Below are positions 1 through 8,213 of a stretch of DNA of 64,000 nt, piece by piece. The DNA is taken from the NCBI RefSeq assembly GCF_003312875.1, contig NZ_CP015163.1:1364001-1428000 (forward strand), written 5' to 3'. The notes beneath the pieces were generated by a model that saw only the letters and a list, made by a program, of their open reading frames with translations, was not told where the DNA came from and ran no database searches. A program made the translations under genes and the position numbers. Each line of letters opens with the position of its first letter. Position 1 is the stretch's first letter. The stretch is from Amycolatopsis albispora. GTDB taxonomy: Bacteria; Actinomycetota; Actinomycetes; Mycobacteriales; Pseudonocardiaceae.

Positions 1-1140
1 CCGGTCGTGGTCGAGCACCTGCCCGCCGGACACCTCGTCCTCGTAGGCGGCGCCGTTTTCGGTGATGTAGAGCGGAATCGCCGGGTAGTCCTCGGTCAGC
101 CCGGCGAGCACGCGGGTGAGCCCGGCGCCTTCGACGCTCCAGCCCATGCTCGTGCGCCGCTCGGTGTGGTGGAAACCGAGCCTGCGCAGTCCGGGATAAC
201 GCGACGGCCCGTCGATCGGCGGCGCGTCCGGTGTGCCGTACACCGTTTGCGGCGCGTAGTAGTTGATGCCGAGGAAGTCCATCGGCGCGCTGATCAGCGC
301 CAGATCGCCGTCGGCGGCGAAGCCGAAATCGGAGATCCGCGCCAGATCCGTCCGTACGTCGTCGGGATATTCGCCGCGTAGCACGGGATCGAGGAACAGC
401 CGGTTGGTCAGCCCGTCGACCCGGCGGGCGGTGTCGATGTCGTCCGGGTTCCCGGTGGCCGCGGTGACGGGCGATACGTTCAGCGTGATCCCGGCCTGGA
501 CCGTGGCGATCGAGCGGAGCGCGTCCAGTGCCATGCCGTGCCCGAGCAGCAGGTGGTGCGCGGCTCGCAGCGCGGCGGCCGGTTCCGTGCGGCCCGGCGC
601 GTGGTCGCCGCTCGCGTAACCGAGGATGGCCGAGCACCACGGCTCGTTCACCGTGATGAACCGGCTGACGCGTCCGGCGAGGAAGTGGTGCACGGCCGCG
701 GCGAAATCGGCGAACCGCGACGCGGTGTCCCGCGACGGCCAGCCGCCCGCGTCCTCCAGCGGCTGCGGCAGATCCGCGTGGTAGAGCGTCACCCACGGTT
801 CGATGCCGCGGTCGAGCAGGCTGTCCACCAGCCGCGAGTAGAAGTCCATGCCGCGCTGGTCGAGCGGCCCGCGCCCGGCGTGCTGCAGGCGCGACCAGGA
901 CACCGAGAACCGGTAGGCGCCGGTGCCGAGCGCTTCGAGCAGTTGCACGTCCTCGAGGTAGCGGTGGTAGTGGTCGCAGGCGAGGTCCGCGGTGTCGCCG
1001 TCGCGGACGCGGCCGGGGAGGGTGGCGAAGGTGTCCCAGATCGACGTCCCGCGCGCACCCGGCGGCCCGGCGCCTTCGATCTGGTAGGCCGAGGTGGACG
1101 CACCCCAGGTGAAGCCGGGCGGAAACCGTAGGTTGGCCAT
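1..1140 (-). CDS. GH1 family beta-glucosidase (3' end outside window)
   Basis: Hydrolyses beta-glucosides such as cellobiose, retaining mechanism. The open frame covers 380 codons from ATG at 1140 to the window edge; GH1 enzymes are usually about 450 aa, so roughly 70 residues are missing. The N-terminus has the GH1 start pattern FPPGFTWGASTSAYQIEG. The acid/base glutamate is in TVNEPW (E166) and the nucleophile in ITENG (E361). There is no signal peptide, so it should act in the cytoplasm on imported oligosaccharide. It is divergent from a LacI regulator, and a perfect inverted repeat (1173-1188) lies 33 bp upstream of its start. With the GH5 and GH74 enzymes on the right it fits a cellulose/xyloglucan utilisation set. 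Confidence 0.93.
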   Translation of the reverse strand, partial: MANLRFPPGFTWGASTSAYQIEGAGPPGARGTSIWDTFATLPGRVRDGDTADLACDHYHRYLEDVQLLEALGTGAYRFSVSWSRLQHAGRGPLDQRGMDFYSRLVDSLLDRGIEPWVTLYHADLPQPLEDAGGWPSRDTASRFADFAAAVHHFLAGRVSRFITVNEPWCSAILGYASGDHAPGRTEPAAALRAAHHLLLGHGMALDALRSIATVQAGITLNVSPVTAATGNPDDIDTARRVDGLTNRLFLDPVLRGEYPDDVRTDLARISDFGFAADGDLALISAPMDFLGINYYAPQTVYGTPDAPPIDGPSRYPGLRRLGFHHTERRTSMGWSVEGAGLTRVLAGLTEDYPAIPLYITENGAAYEDEVSGGQVLDHDR

Positions 1141-1172
1141 CGTGCGGTCCTCTCCGGACACAAGGACGGGCA

Positions 1173-1188
1173 GCTGAACTGGTTCAGC
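1173..1188. promoter_or_regulatory. candidate operator in the GH1/LacI divergent region
   Basis: Perfect inverted repeat GCTGAAC-TG-GTTCAGC placed just upstream of the GH1 start. Size and symmetry suit a LacI-family dimer. The likely binder is the divergent regulator at 1319, which is an inference from position only. It does not resemble the CebR-type box at 2417. Confidence 0.5.
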
Positions 1189-1247
1189 GACGTGGAGATC
1201 CGGTGGTGCCCCCGCCCGACAACCTAGGCAGATGGAGTCGATTCAGT

Positions 1248-1284
1248 CAACGAACGCGGCTACTTAACCGGGTAAGCTTCGTTG
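1248..1284. promoter_or_regulatory. candidate operator upstream of the LacI gene
   Basis: An inverted repeat CTTA-ACCGGG-TAAG (1263-1276), with a central CCGG, is nested between the arms CAACGAA (1248-1254) and TTCGTTG (1278-1284). It lies 35 bp before the GTG of the LacI gene, so autoregulation is plausible. The two repeats are not exactly concentric, and which one matters cannot be told from sequence. Confidence 0.35.
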
Positions 1285-1318
1285 GTAGACTGCGGGCCGT
1301 CCAGCGGGGGAGGTCCGC

Positions 1319-2332
1319 GTGAAACGTCCCACCATCGCCGACATCGCCAAGGCGGCGGGCGTGTCGAAGGGCGCGGTGTCCTACGCGCTGAACAACCGCC
1401 CCGGGGTCTCGGCCGCCACCCGCAGCCGGATCACCGGCATCGCCGCGGAACTGGGCTGGGCGCCGAGCACCGCGGCCCGCGCGCTGTCCGACGGCCGGGC
1501 GGGCGCGCTCGGGCTGGTGATCGACCGCCCGGCGGAGACGCTGGACGCCGAGCCGTTCCTCATCCGGCTGATCGCCGGCATCCAGGACGAACTCGGGGCG
1601 GGCCCGGCCTCGCTGGTGCTTCAGGTGTCGCCGAACCACGACACCGAGGTGGAGATCTACCGGCGCTGGCACGCCGAGCGCCGGGTGGACGGCGTGCTGC
1701 TGATCGACCTGCGTGACGACGACGCGCGGCTCGACGCGGTCGCCGCGCTGGGCCTGCCCGCCGTGGTGCTGGGCGGCCCGCTCGGTCGTCCCGGCCTGCC
1801 GTGCGCGTGGATCGACGACGAGGCCGCGATCGACGAGGTGCTGGAGTACCTGGCCGCGCTCGGGCACCGCCGGATCGTCCGCGTGGCCGGGCCGCGCGAG
1901 TTCATGCACACCCGCGTGCGGTCGGAGGCGTTCGAAAAGGCGGCGCGGCGGCTGGGGTTCGAGAGCGCGGAAGTGGTGCACACCGACTACTCCGACGAAG
2001 CGGGTGCGAGCGCGGCGCGGCGCGTGCTGGTCTCGCGTCGCCCGCCGAGCGCGCTGGTCTTCGACAACGACGTGATGGCCGTGGCCGCGCTCGGGGTCGC
2101 GCACGAACTCGGGATCTCGGTGCCGGGCGACGTTTCCCTGGTGGCCTGGGACGATTCGGTGCTGTGCCGCCTGGTCCGGCCCGCGCTGAGCGCGATCCGC
2201 CGGCCCATCGCGGAGTTCGGGGCGCTGGCCGCGTCGCTGCTCCGCCGGACGGTCGAAGGCGAGACGGTCGGCGACGAACGCACTTCACCGCCGATGCTGG
2301 TCACCCGCGGTAGCAGCGGTCCCGCGGCTTAG
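1319..2332 (+). CDS. LacI family transcriptional regulator
   Basis: 337 aa, GTG start. The N-terminal helix-turn-helix (residues about 3-50) reads PTIADIAKAAGVSKGAVSYA and is followed by the hinge helix; the rest is a periplasmic-binding-protein-like ligand domain of normal LacI length. It probably senses a sugar or oligosaccharide and represses the divergent GH1 gene. It may or may not also act on the GH5 gene, whose operator is of CebR type. I could not assign it to the CebR subgroup from the sequence alone. Confidence 0.9.
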   Translation: MKRPTIADIAKAAGVSKGAVSYALNNRPGVSAATRSRITGIAAELGWAPSTAARALSDGRAGALGLVIDRPAETLDAEPFLIRLIAGIQDELGAGPASLVLQVSPNHDTEVEIYRRWHAERRVDGVLLIDLRDDDARLDAVAALGLPAVVLGGPLGRPGLPCAWIDDEAAIDEVLEYLAALGHRRIVRVAGPREFMHTRVRSEAFEKAARRLGFESAEVVHTDYSDEAGASAARRVLVSRRPPSALVFDNDVMAVAALGVAHELGISVPGDVSLVAWDDSVLCRLVRPALSAIRRPIAEFGALAASLLRRTVEGETVGDERTSPPMLVTRGSSGPAA

Positions 2333-2374
2333 GTGAACCCGGCCGGAATCATCCCAACGGCCTAGTCCCCGCTC

Positions 2375-2404
2375 TTTACACCGCCGTGGCGGGCTGGCTA
2401 CTGT
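2375..2404 (+). promoter_or_regulatory. promoter of the GH5 cellulase gene
   Basis: A TTTACA -35 box (2375-2380) and a TACTGT -10 box (2399-2404) are separated by 18 bp, giving a start site near 2411. The CebR-type operator at 2417-2430 would then sit across the first transcribed bases, a good position for repression. Confidence 0.55.
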
Positions 2405-2416
2405 CCGGAACAGACC

Positions 2417-2430
2417 TGGGAGCGCTCCCA
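2417..2430. promoter_or_regulatory. CebR/CelR-type cellulose operator
   Basis: The 14-bp perfect palindrome TGGGAGCGCTCCCA is identical to the site known for the cellobiose-responsive LacI repressors CebR (Streptomyces) and CelR (Thermobifida). It lies 18 bp before the GTG of the cellulase gene and just after its promoter. I therefore expect cellobiose or cello-oligosaccharide induction through a CebR homologue. Confidence 0.85.
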
Positions 2431-2448
2431 TCGCTGTGAGGAGTTCCG

Positions 2449-3750
2449 GTGCGGAAACTGCTGGCCGCTGTCCTGCTGCTGTTCGCCGCCGCGGTGGTGC
2501 CCCCCGGGCAGGCGCCGCCACCCGCTGCCGCGGCCACCAGCGACTGGCTCCACACGCAGGGCAACCGGATCGTCGACGCCGAAGGCAACCAGGTGTGGCT
2601 CACCGGCGCCAACTGGTTCGGTTTCAACGCCGGCGAGCGCGTGTTCCACGGACTGTGGAGCGTCAACGTCGAGCAGGTCACCCGATCGATGGCGCAGCGC
2701 GGCATCAACCTGGTCCGCGTGCCGATCTCCACGCAGCTGCTGCTGGAGTGGAAGGCCGGGCAGGCGAGCGTGCCCAGCGCGATCAACACCTGGGTGAACC
2801 CGGAACTGGCCGGCAAGACCACCCTCGAGGTGTTCGACCACTGGCTGGCGCTGTGCGAGAAGTACGGCCTCAAGGTGATGCTCGACGTGCACAGCGCCGA
2901 AGCGGACAACTCCGGCCACGTGCACCCGGTGTGGTGGAAGGGTTCCATCACCCCGGAGCTGTTCTACCAGGGCTGGGAATGGGTCACCGCGCGGTACCAG
3001 AACGACGACACCATCATCGCGATGGACGTCAAGAACGAACCACACGGCACCGCGTCGGCCAGCCCACGGGCCAAATGGGACGGTTCGGCCGACCAGGACA
3101 ACTTCAAGCACACCTGCGAAACCGCGGGCAAGCGCATTCTCGCGATCAATCCGGAAGTGCTGATCCTCTGCGAGGGCACCGAGATCTACCCGAAGGCAGG
3201 CAAGAACTGGAGCTCGGTCACCGGCACCGACTACCACTCCACCTGGTGGGGCGGGAACCTGCGCGGCGTGGCCGAACACCCGGTGAACCTCGGTGCCGGG
3301 CAGGACCAGCTGGTCTACTCACCACACGACTACGGCCCGCTGGTGTTCGACCAGCCGTGGTTCAAGAAGGAGTTCGACAAGACCACGCTGACCACCGACG
3401 TCTGGCGCCCGAACTGGCTCTACCTGCACGAGGACGGCACCGCCCCGCTGCTGGTCGGCGAATGGGGCGGGCGGCTCGGACAGGACCCGCGGCAGGACAG
3501 GTGGATGACCGCACTGCGTGACCTGATCGCCGAAAACGGCCTGCACCAGACGTTCTGGTGCCTCAACCCGAACTCCGGTGACACCGGCGGCCTGCTGCGG
3601 GACGACTGGACCACCTGGGACGAGACCAAGTACGCGCTGCTCAAGCCCGCGCTCTGGCAGCACGGTGGCAAGTTCGTCGGGCTGGACCACGACGTGCCGC
3701 TCGGCGGCGCGGGCAGCACCACCGGGATCAGCCTGGGAGAACGCTGGTAG
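2449..3750 (+). CDS. secreted GH5 family endoglucanase (cellulase)
   Basis: 433 aa, GTG start. A Sec signal peptide occupies residues 1 to about 29 (MRKLLAAVLLLFAAA, then a Pro/Ala-rich end). A single GH5 TIM barrel follows; the acid/base glutamate is in DVKNEPHG (E197) and the nucleophile in LVGEWGG (E338). No carbohydrate-binding module is present, so it is a stand-alone catalytic domain. It hydrolyses beta-1,4-glucan outside the cell. Its promoter carries a perfect CebR-type operator. The GH74 xyloglucanase follows after 52 bp, probably in the same transcript. Confidence 0.93.
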   Translation: MRKLLAAVLLLFAAAVVPPGQAPPPAAAATSDWLHTQGNRIVDAEGNQVWLTGANWFGFNAGERVFHGLWSVNVEQVTRSMAQRGINLVRVPISTQLLLEWKAGQASVPSAINTWVNPELAGKTTLEVFDHWLALCEKYGLKVMLDVHSAEADNSGHVHPVWWKGSITPELFYQGWEWVTARYQNDDTIIAMDVKNEPHGTASASPRAKWDGSADQDNFKHTCETAGKRILAINPEVLILCEGTEIYPKAGKNWSSVTGTDYHSTWWGGNLRGVAEHPVNLGAGQDQLVYSPHDYGPLVFDQPWFKKEFDKTTLTTDVWRPNWLYLHEDGTAPLLVGEWGGRLGQDPRQDRWMTALRDLIAENGLHQTFWCLNPNSGDTGGLLRDDWTTWDETKYALLKPALWQHGGKFVGLDHDVPLGGAGSTTGISLGERW

Positions 3751-3802
3751 CCGACAAGACGGCGCGGTGGCCCCGCCGCGCCCCGGAACCTGGAGTAGAG
3801 CC

Positions 3803-6013
3803 ATGAGATGGCTGCTCGCCGTGGTACTGCTGATCGTTTCCACCGTCACCTCCCCGGCCGCCGCGCCCGCGCCCGCGACCTGGCGCAACGTGGAGATCGC
3901 CGGTGGCGGTTTTGTGCCGGGCATCGTGTTCAGCCCGGCCGAGAAGGACCTGATCTACGCGCGGACCGACATCGGCGGCGCGTACCGGTGGAACCAGGCG
4001 ACCGGCCGCTGGATCCCGCTGCTGGACTGGGTCGGCTGGGACAACTGGGGCTACAACGGTGTGGTCAGCATCGCGCCGGATCCGAAGAACGCGAACCGCG
4101 TCTACGCCGCGGCGGGCATGTACACCAACAGCTGGGACCCGAACAACGGCGCGATCCTGCGCTCGTCCGACCGCGGTACCACGTGGCAGGTGAGTGAGCT
4201 GCCGTTCAAGCTCGGCGGCAACATGCCGGGCCGCGGCATGGGGGAGCGGCTGGCCGTGGACCCGAACGACGGGCGCGTGCTCTACCTCGGCGCGCCCAGC
4301 GGCAACGGCCTGTGGCGCAGCACGGATTCCGGCATCACCTGGGCGAAGGTGGCGAGCTTCCCGAACCCGGGCAACTACGTGGAGAACCCGTCGGACCCCA
4401 ACGGCTACGCCAACGACAACCAGGGCGTGGTCTGGGTGACCTACGATTCGCGGTCCGGCAGCGCCGGCAGCCCGAGCAGGACGATCTACGTGGGTGTGGC
4501 GGACAAGGACAACACCGTCTACCGCAGCACCGACGCGGGCGCGACCTGGCAGCGGCTCGCCGGGCAGCCGACCGGGTACCTGGCGCACAAGGGCGTGCTG
4601 GACGAGGCGGGCGGTTTCCTCTACCTGGCCACCAACGACAAGGGCGGCCCGTATGACGGCGGCAAGGGCGACGTGTGGAAGTTCGACACCGCGACCGGCG
4701 CCTGGACGCGGATCAGCCCGGTGCCTTCGGACAGCGGCGACAACTACTTCGGCTACAGCGGGCTGAGCGTGGACCGGCAGCGGCCGGGCACGCTGATGGT
4801 GGCCACGCAGATCTCGTGGTGGCCGGACATCATCCTCTTCCGCAGCACCGACGGCGGCGCGACCTGGACGCGGATCTGGGACTGGGGCAACTATCCCGAG
4901 CGGACCCTGCGGTACGAAATGGACATCTCCGCGGCACCGTGGCTCACCTTCGGCGCGAACCCGGCGCCGCCGGAGACGGCCCCGAAACTGGGCTGGATGA
5001 CCGAATCGCTGGAGATCGACCCGTTCGACTCCGACCGGATGATGTACGGTACGGGCGCCACGATCTACGGTACGAAGAACCTCACCGCGTGGGACCGCGG
5101 CGAGAAGATCCGGCTCGAACCCACCGCGGGCGGCCTGGAGGAGACCGCGGTGCTGGACCTGATCAGCCCGCCGGCCGGGCCACCGCTGGTCAGCGGGCTC
5201 GGGGACATCGGCGGCTTCCGCCACGACGACCTGGCCGAGGTGCCGCCGATGTTGTTCACCGGCCCGGTGTTCACCTCGACCACCAGCCTGGACTACGCCG
5301 AGCTGGCACCGGGCACGATGGTGCGCACCGGCAACGCGGGGCAGGCGCCGCGCGTGGCGTTCTCCACCGACGGCGGGGCGAATTGGTGGCCGGCCAGTGA
5401 ACCCGGCGGGGTGACCGGCGGCGGCACGGTGGCCGCGGCGGCGAACGGCAGCCGGTTCGTCTGGAGCCCGCAGGGCGCGGCCGTGCACTATTCGGCCGGG
5501 TTCGGCAACTCCTGGACGCCGTCGTCGGGCATCCCGGCCGGTGCGGTGGTGGAGTCGGACCGGGTGAACCCGATGAAGTTCTACGGCCTGGCCGGTGGGC
5601 GGCTCTACGTGAGCACCGACGGCGGCGCGAACTTCACCGCCGCCGCCACGGTGGACGCGAGCAAGTTCCACGCCGTGCCCGGGCGCGAGGGCGACCTGTG
5701 GCTGGCCGGTGCGGGCGGGCTGTTCCGCTCCACCGACTCCGGCGCCACCGTGACCAAACTGTCCGGAGTGGACAGTGCGGTCAACGTCGGCTTCGGCAAG
5801 GCGGCGCCGGGCAAGTCGTATCCGGCGCTGTACCTGGTGCGGGAGAACGGCTTCTACCGGTCCGACGACACCGGCGCGAGCTGGGTGCGGATCAACGACA
5901 ACGCGCACCAGTACGGCAACGCGGGGGAGGCGGTCACGGGCGACCCGCGCATCTACGGGCGGGTGTACGTCGGCACGAACGGCCGCGGCATCGTCTACGC
6001 CGACACCGCGTAA
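3803..6013 (+). CDS. secreted GH74 family xyloglucanase
   Basis: 736 aa from ATG 3803. The frame is open further upstream (to 3578), but the internal ATG has a GGAG site and begins a clear signal peptide (MRWLLAVVLLIVSTVTS, cleavage after an Ala-rich stretch). The mature protein is a tandem seven-bladed beta-propeller with many S-x-D-x-G-x-T-W blade motifs. The two catalytic aspartates are in RTDIGGAYRW (D56) and GLGDIGGFRHDD (D468), the spacing expected of GH74. It cleaves the xyloglucan backbone extracellularly and acts with the GH5 enzyme upstream. No cellulose-binding module is present. Confidence 0.93.
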   Translation: MRWLLAVVLLIVSTVTSPAAAPAPATWRNVEIAGGGFVPGIVFSPAEKDLIYARTDIGGAYRWNQATGRWIPLLDWVGWDNWGYNGVVSIAPDPKNANRVYAAAGMYTNSWDPNNGAILRSSDRGTTWQVSELPFKLGGNMPGRGMGERLAVDPNDGRVLYLGAPSGNGLWRSTDSGITWAKVASFPNPGNYVENPSDPNGYANDNQGVVWVTYDSRSGSAGSPSRTIYVGVADKDNTVYRSTDAGATWQRLAGQPTGYLAHKGVLDEAGGFLYLATNDKGGPYDGGKGDVWKFDTATGAWTRISPVPSDSGDNYFGYSGLSVDRQRPGTLMVATQISWWPDIILFRSTDGGATWTRIWDWGNYPERTLRYEMDISAAPWLTFGANPAPPETAPKLGWMTESLEIDPFDSDRMMYGTGATIYGTKNLTAWDRGEKIRLEPTAGGLEETAVLDLISPPAGPPLVSGLGDIGGFRHDDLAEVPPMLFTGPVFTSTTSLDYAELAPGTMVRTGNAGQAPRVAFSTDGGANWWPASEPGGVTGGGTVAAAANGSRFVWSPQGAAVHYSAGFGNSWTPSSGIPAGAVVESDRVNPMKFYGLAGGRLYVSTDGGANFTAAATVDASKFHAVPGREGDLWLAGAGGLFRSTDSGATVTKLSGVDSAVNVGFGKAAPGKSYPALYLVRENGFYRSDDTGASWVRINDNAHQYGNAGEAVTGDPRIYGRVYVGTNGRGIVYADTA

Positions 6014-6054
6014 ATAGCTGGCTCTCGCCGGGCCCGGCCTGGCAGGGTGGCCGC

Positions 6055-6789
6055 GTGGTTGATCACCAGTTCGCGGACCACGAACTCGCCGCGCTCTACG
6101 ACGTGCTGCATCCGTCGGACGAGCGCGGTGACTTCGCCTTCCACCAGCGGCTGATCATGGCCGCCGGTTCCGTGCTCGACATCGGCTGCGGCACCGGGCA
6201 ACTGCTGCACCGGGCACGCGAGGCCGGGCACACCGGCCGATTGTGCGGCCTCGACCCGGCACCCGGCATGCTGGCGCTGGCCAGGAGACGCGGCGATGTC
6301 GAATGGGTGCTCGGGGGCCTGGGTACGGTGAGATGGCGCGCCGAGTTCGAGCTGGCGGTGATGACCGGGCACGCGTTTCAGGTGCTGCTCACCGACAACG
6401 AGCTGCGGAGCGCGCTGGCCACCGTCCACACGGCACTGGCGGAGAACGGGCGGTTCGCCTTCGAGACACGGAATCCGGCGGCGCGTGCCTGGGAACGGTG
6501 GACGCCTGAACACGCGCGCGAGGTCGACTTCGGCGGCGCGAAGGTCACCATGTCGCACGAAGTCGATCGCGTCGAGGGGGAACTGGTCACCTTCACCACC
6601 ACCTACACCAGCACCGCGTGGCCGTCGCCGAGGTACAGCCGGAGCACCCTGCGGTTCGTGGACAACGACCGCCTGCGTGCGCTGCTCACCGAGGCCGGGT
6701 TCGTCGTCGAGCGGCAGTACGGCGACTGGGACGGCGGCCCGCTGACCGCCACCGCGCCCGAGATCATCACGATCGCGAGGCGGGCGTGA
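6055..6789 (+). CDS. class I SAM-dependent methyltransferase
   Basis: 244 aa, GTG start at 6055. The open frame runs upstream into GH74, but similarity to methyltransferases begins here. SAM-binding motif I is VLDIGCGTGQ (residues about 40-50), followed by GLDPAPGML (motif II acidic region). Substrate unknown. Its stop overlaps the GTG of the P-loop kinase gene (4 nt), suggesting translational coupling with the next two genes. Confidence 0.82.
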   Translation: MVDHQFADHELAALYDVLHPSDERGDFAFHQRLIMAAGSVLDIGCGTGQLLHRAREAGHTGRLCGLDPAPGMLALARRRGDVEWVLGGLGTVRWRAEFELAVMTGHAFQVLLTDNELRSALATVHTALAENGRFAFETRNPAARAWERWTPEHAREVDFGGAKVTMSHEVDRVEGELVTFTTTYTSTAWPSPRYSRSTLRFVDNDRLRALLTEAGFVVERQYGDWDGGPLTATAPEIITIARRA

Positions 6790-7289
6790 GCGGGTACCCG
6801 ATCCTCTGGCTGTACGGGCCGCCCGCGGCGGGCAAGACCACGCTGGCGCGCGAGATCGTGCGCAGGCGCCCCGAGTTCGCGCATCTCGACACCGACCAGA
6901 TCGGCCTGTGCTACCCGGCGCCCGACGACGACCCGGGCAACCACCGGGTCAAGTCCGCCAATCTCGGCGCGCTGTGGCCGCATTTTCGTGACGCCGGTGC
7001 GCGCGGGCTGGTGGTGTCCGGCAACCTGGTCACCGCCGGGGACCTGGAGTTGTACCGCGCGCGGCTCGACGGCGCGGTGCTGACCCTGTGCCGCCTGCGT
7101 GCCGATCCGGGGGTGCACAAGGCGCGGTTCCTCGGCCGGGGCCGGTTCACCGAGCTGGTCGAGCTGTGCCTGGAGGAGGCCGCGACGCTGGACCGCACGG
7201 ATTTTGCCGACTTCACCCTCGACACCACGCGGCTGTCCACAACGGACTCGGCCGCGCTGGTGCTCGACCGGACGGGCTTCGCGCGATGA
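6786..7289 (+). CDS. P-loop nucleoside/small-molecule kinase-like ATPase
   Basis: 167 aa, GTG start overlapping the previous stop. The Walker A motif GPPAAGKTT is at residues 11-19, followed by a DTDQIG segment typical of the adenylate/shikimate/APS-kinase-like fold and a C-terminal R-G-R lid-type region. It probably phosphorylates a small molecule; the substrate cannot be inferred. The next gene, overlapping by 4 nt, is a shortened homologue without the Walker A motif, so the two may act as a complex. Confidence 0.78.
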   Translation: MSGYPILWLYGPPAAGKTTLAREIVRRRPEFAHLDTDQIGLCYPAPDDDPGNHRVKSANLGALWPHFRDAGARGLVVSGNLVTAGDLELYRARLDGAVLTLCRLRADPGVHKARFLGRGRFTELVELCLEEAATLDRTDFADFTLDTTRLSTTDSAALVLDRTGFAR

Positions 7290-7582
7290 CCGAGATGACC
7301 TGGCTGTACAACCCCGCCGAGCGCGGGCAGTCGGCCGAGGCGTGGGCGATCTACCGCGAGTTGTTCACCAAAGGCATCACGGCGGCCTACATCGACCTCA
7401 ACGACATCGGCTGGAACGGGGACCGCCAGCTCAGCCTGCGCAACTTCGCCGCACTGTGGCGGACCTACGCGGCGGCCGGTGCCCGGCACCTGGTGGTCTT
7501 CGGCGGCGCCGCCGACGGAGAGGTCGCCCGCGAATACGCGGCCTTGGTTCCGGACGCGGTCCTCACCGTCCGGCGAGTTTGA
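7286..7582 (+). CDS. truncated kinase paralogue lacking Walker A
   Basis: 98 aa, ATG overlapping the kinase stop (ATGA). It aligns along its length to the N-terminal two thirds of the upstream kinase: both have a WLY start, a D-x-x-x-IG segment, an LW-x-x-x-x-x-AGARxLVV core and a D-AVLTxxR end. The Walker A loop GPPAAGKT is replaced by NPAERGQS (residues 9-16), so ATP binding in the usual manner is not expected, and the lid half is absent. The frame is intact and coupled, which argues against a simple pseudogene. A regulatory or structural partner is an inference. Confidence 0.65.
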   Translation: MTEMTWLYNPAERGQSAEAWAIYRELFTKGITAAYIDLNDIGWNGDRQLSLRNFAALWRTYAAAGARHLVVFGGAADGEVAREYAALVPDAVLTVRRV

Positions 7583-7628
7583 CAGGATGCTGTTGTTTTG
7601 ACAGGGCCGTGTAGCTACGCTGGCGGTC

Positions 7629-7958
7629 ATGATCCTGCGGGTTTGGCACGGCTGGGCGGCCGGGACGCGGGCCGCCGCCTACGAGGAACTGCTCACCACG
7701 GAGATCGCGCCCGGCATCCTGCGCCGGGGCATTCCCGGGCTGCGGGAGCTTTCCGTGCTGCGGCGCGAGCCTGATGAGTCCTCTGTGGACGGCTTGACCG
7801 AGTTCGTCACCACGATGACCTTCGACGACTGGGCCGCCGTCCGCACCTTCGCCGGCGACGACCTCACCGGCGCGGTCGTGCCCCCGGAAGCCCGCGCCCT
7901 GCTCACCCGCTTCGACGAGCACTCACAACACTACGAACTCGTGCAGCACTACCCCTGA
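7629..7958 (+). CDS. ABM-type (antibiotic biosynthesis monooxygenase-like) ferredoxin-fold protein
   Basis: 109 aa. It resembles the small alpha/beta-barrel dimer proteins annotated as antibiotic biosynthesis monooxygenase-like. It has the MILRVWHGW start, a central GLRELSVLRR strand, FVTTMTFDDWAAVRTFAG and an SQHYELVQ end typical of actinobacterial members. No catalytic role can be assigned. It is followed by a very strong hairpin that probably ends its transcript. Confidence 0.72.
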   Translation: MILRVWHGWAAGTRAAAYEELLTTEIAPGILRRGIPGLRELSVLRREPDESSVDGLTEFVTTMTFDDWAAVRTFAGDDLTGAVVPPEARALLTRFDEHSQHYELVQHYP

Positions 7959-7988
7959 CCCGACTGCCCTTCCGGTGGGTTGGTCCGA

Positions 7989-8043
7989 TGTCACGAATGT
8001 GGCTTTCGAGACGTTTGGCGTCTCGAAAGCCACATTCGTGACA
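7989..8043. terminator. 25-bp-arm perfect palindrome, likely bidirectional terminator
   Basis: The arms 7989-8013 and 8019-8043 are perfectly complementary over 25 bp with a 5-base loop (TTTGG). It lies between convergent genes (7629 rightward, 8214 leftward). The core GAATGTGGCTTTCG is shared with a second palindrome at 17635-17685, also between convergent genes, so it belongs to a repeat family rather than being chance. There is no U-tract; high-GC actinobacterial terminators often lack one. Confidence 0.75.
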
Positions 8044-8132
8044 CCTTGGCCCCTGGCGGCACCTGCCCCCACCAGCGCAACGATGTCCCCGAGCGGGGCC
8101 CACCCTCAACGGAGCTGCGCCCGGTTCGTGTG

Positions 8133-8159
8133 GCGCAATGAAAGCCACATTCATAGCGC
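8133..8159. repeat. degenerate member of the same palindrome family
   Basis: Arms of 10 bp (8133-8142 and 8150-8159, one mismatch) enclose AGCCACA, and the string ATGAAAGCCACATTCAT resembles half of the 7989 element. It sits in the same convergent gap, 90 bp downstream. It could act as a back-up terminator for the MarR gene's transcript. Confidence 0.4.
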
Positions 8160-8213
8160 GCGGCCACCCACCCGGCGGCCCCGCGGGACCCAGTGACGAG
8201 GCGCCGCGGCGGG

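Noticed and set aside
1319..2332. Calling the LacI protein CebR because a CebR box is near
   Set aside because: The box belongs to the GH5 promoter more than 80 bp past this gene; the regulator's own region has different palindromes and no cebEFG genes are present.
3728..5908. 726-aa leftward ORF over the GH74 gene
   Set aside because: Arg/Pro/His/Ala-rich composition typical of a GC-bias shadow; the GH74 frame has full domain support.
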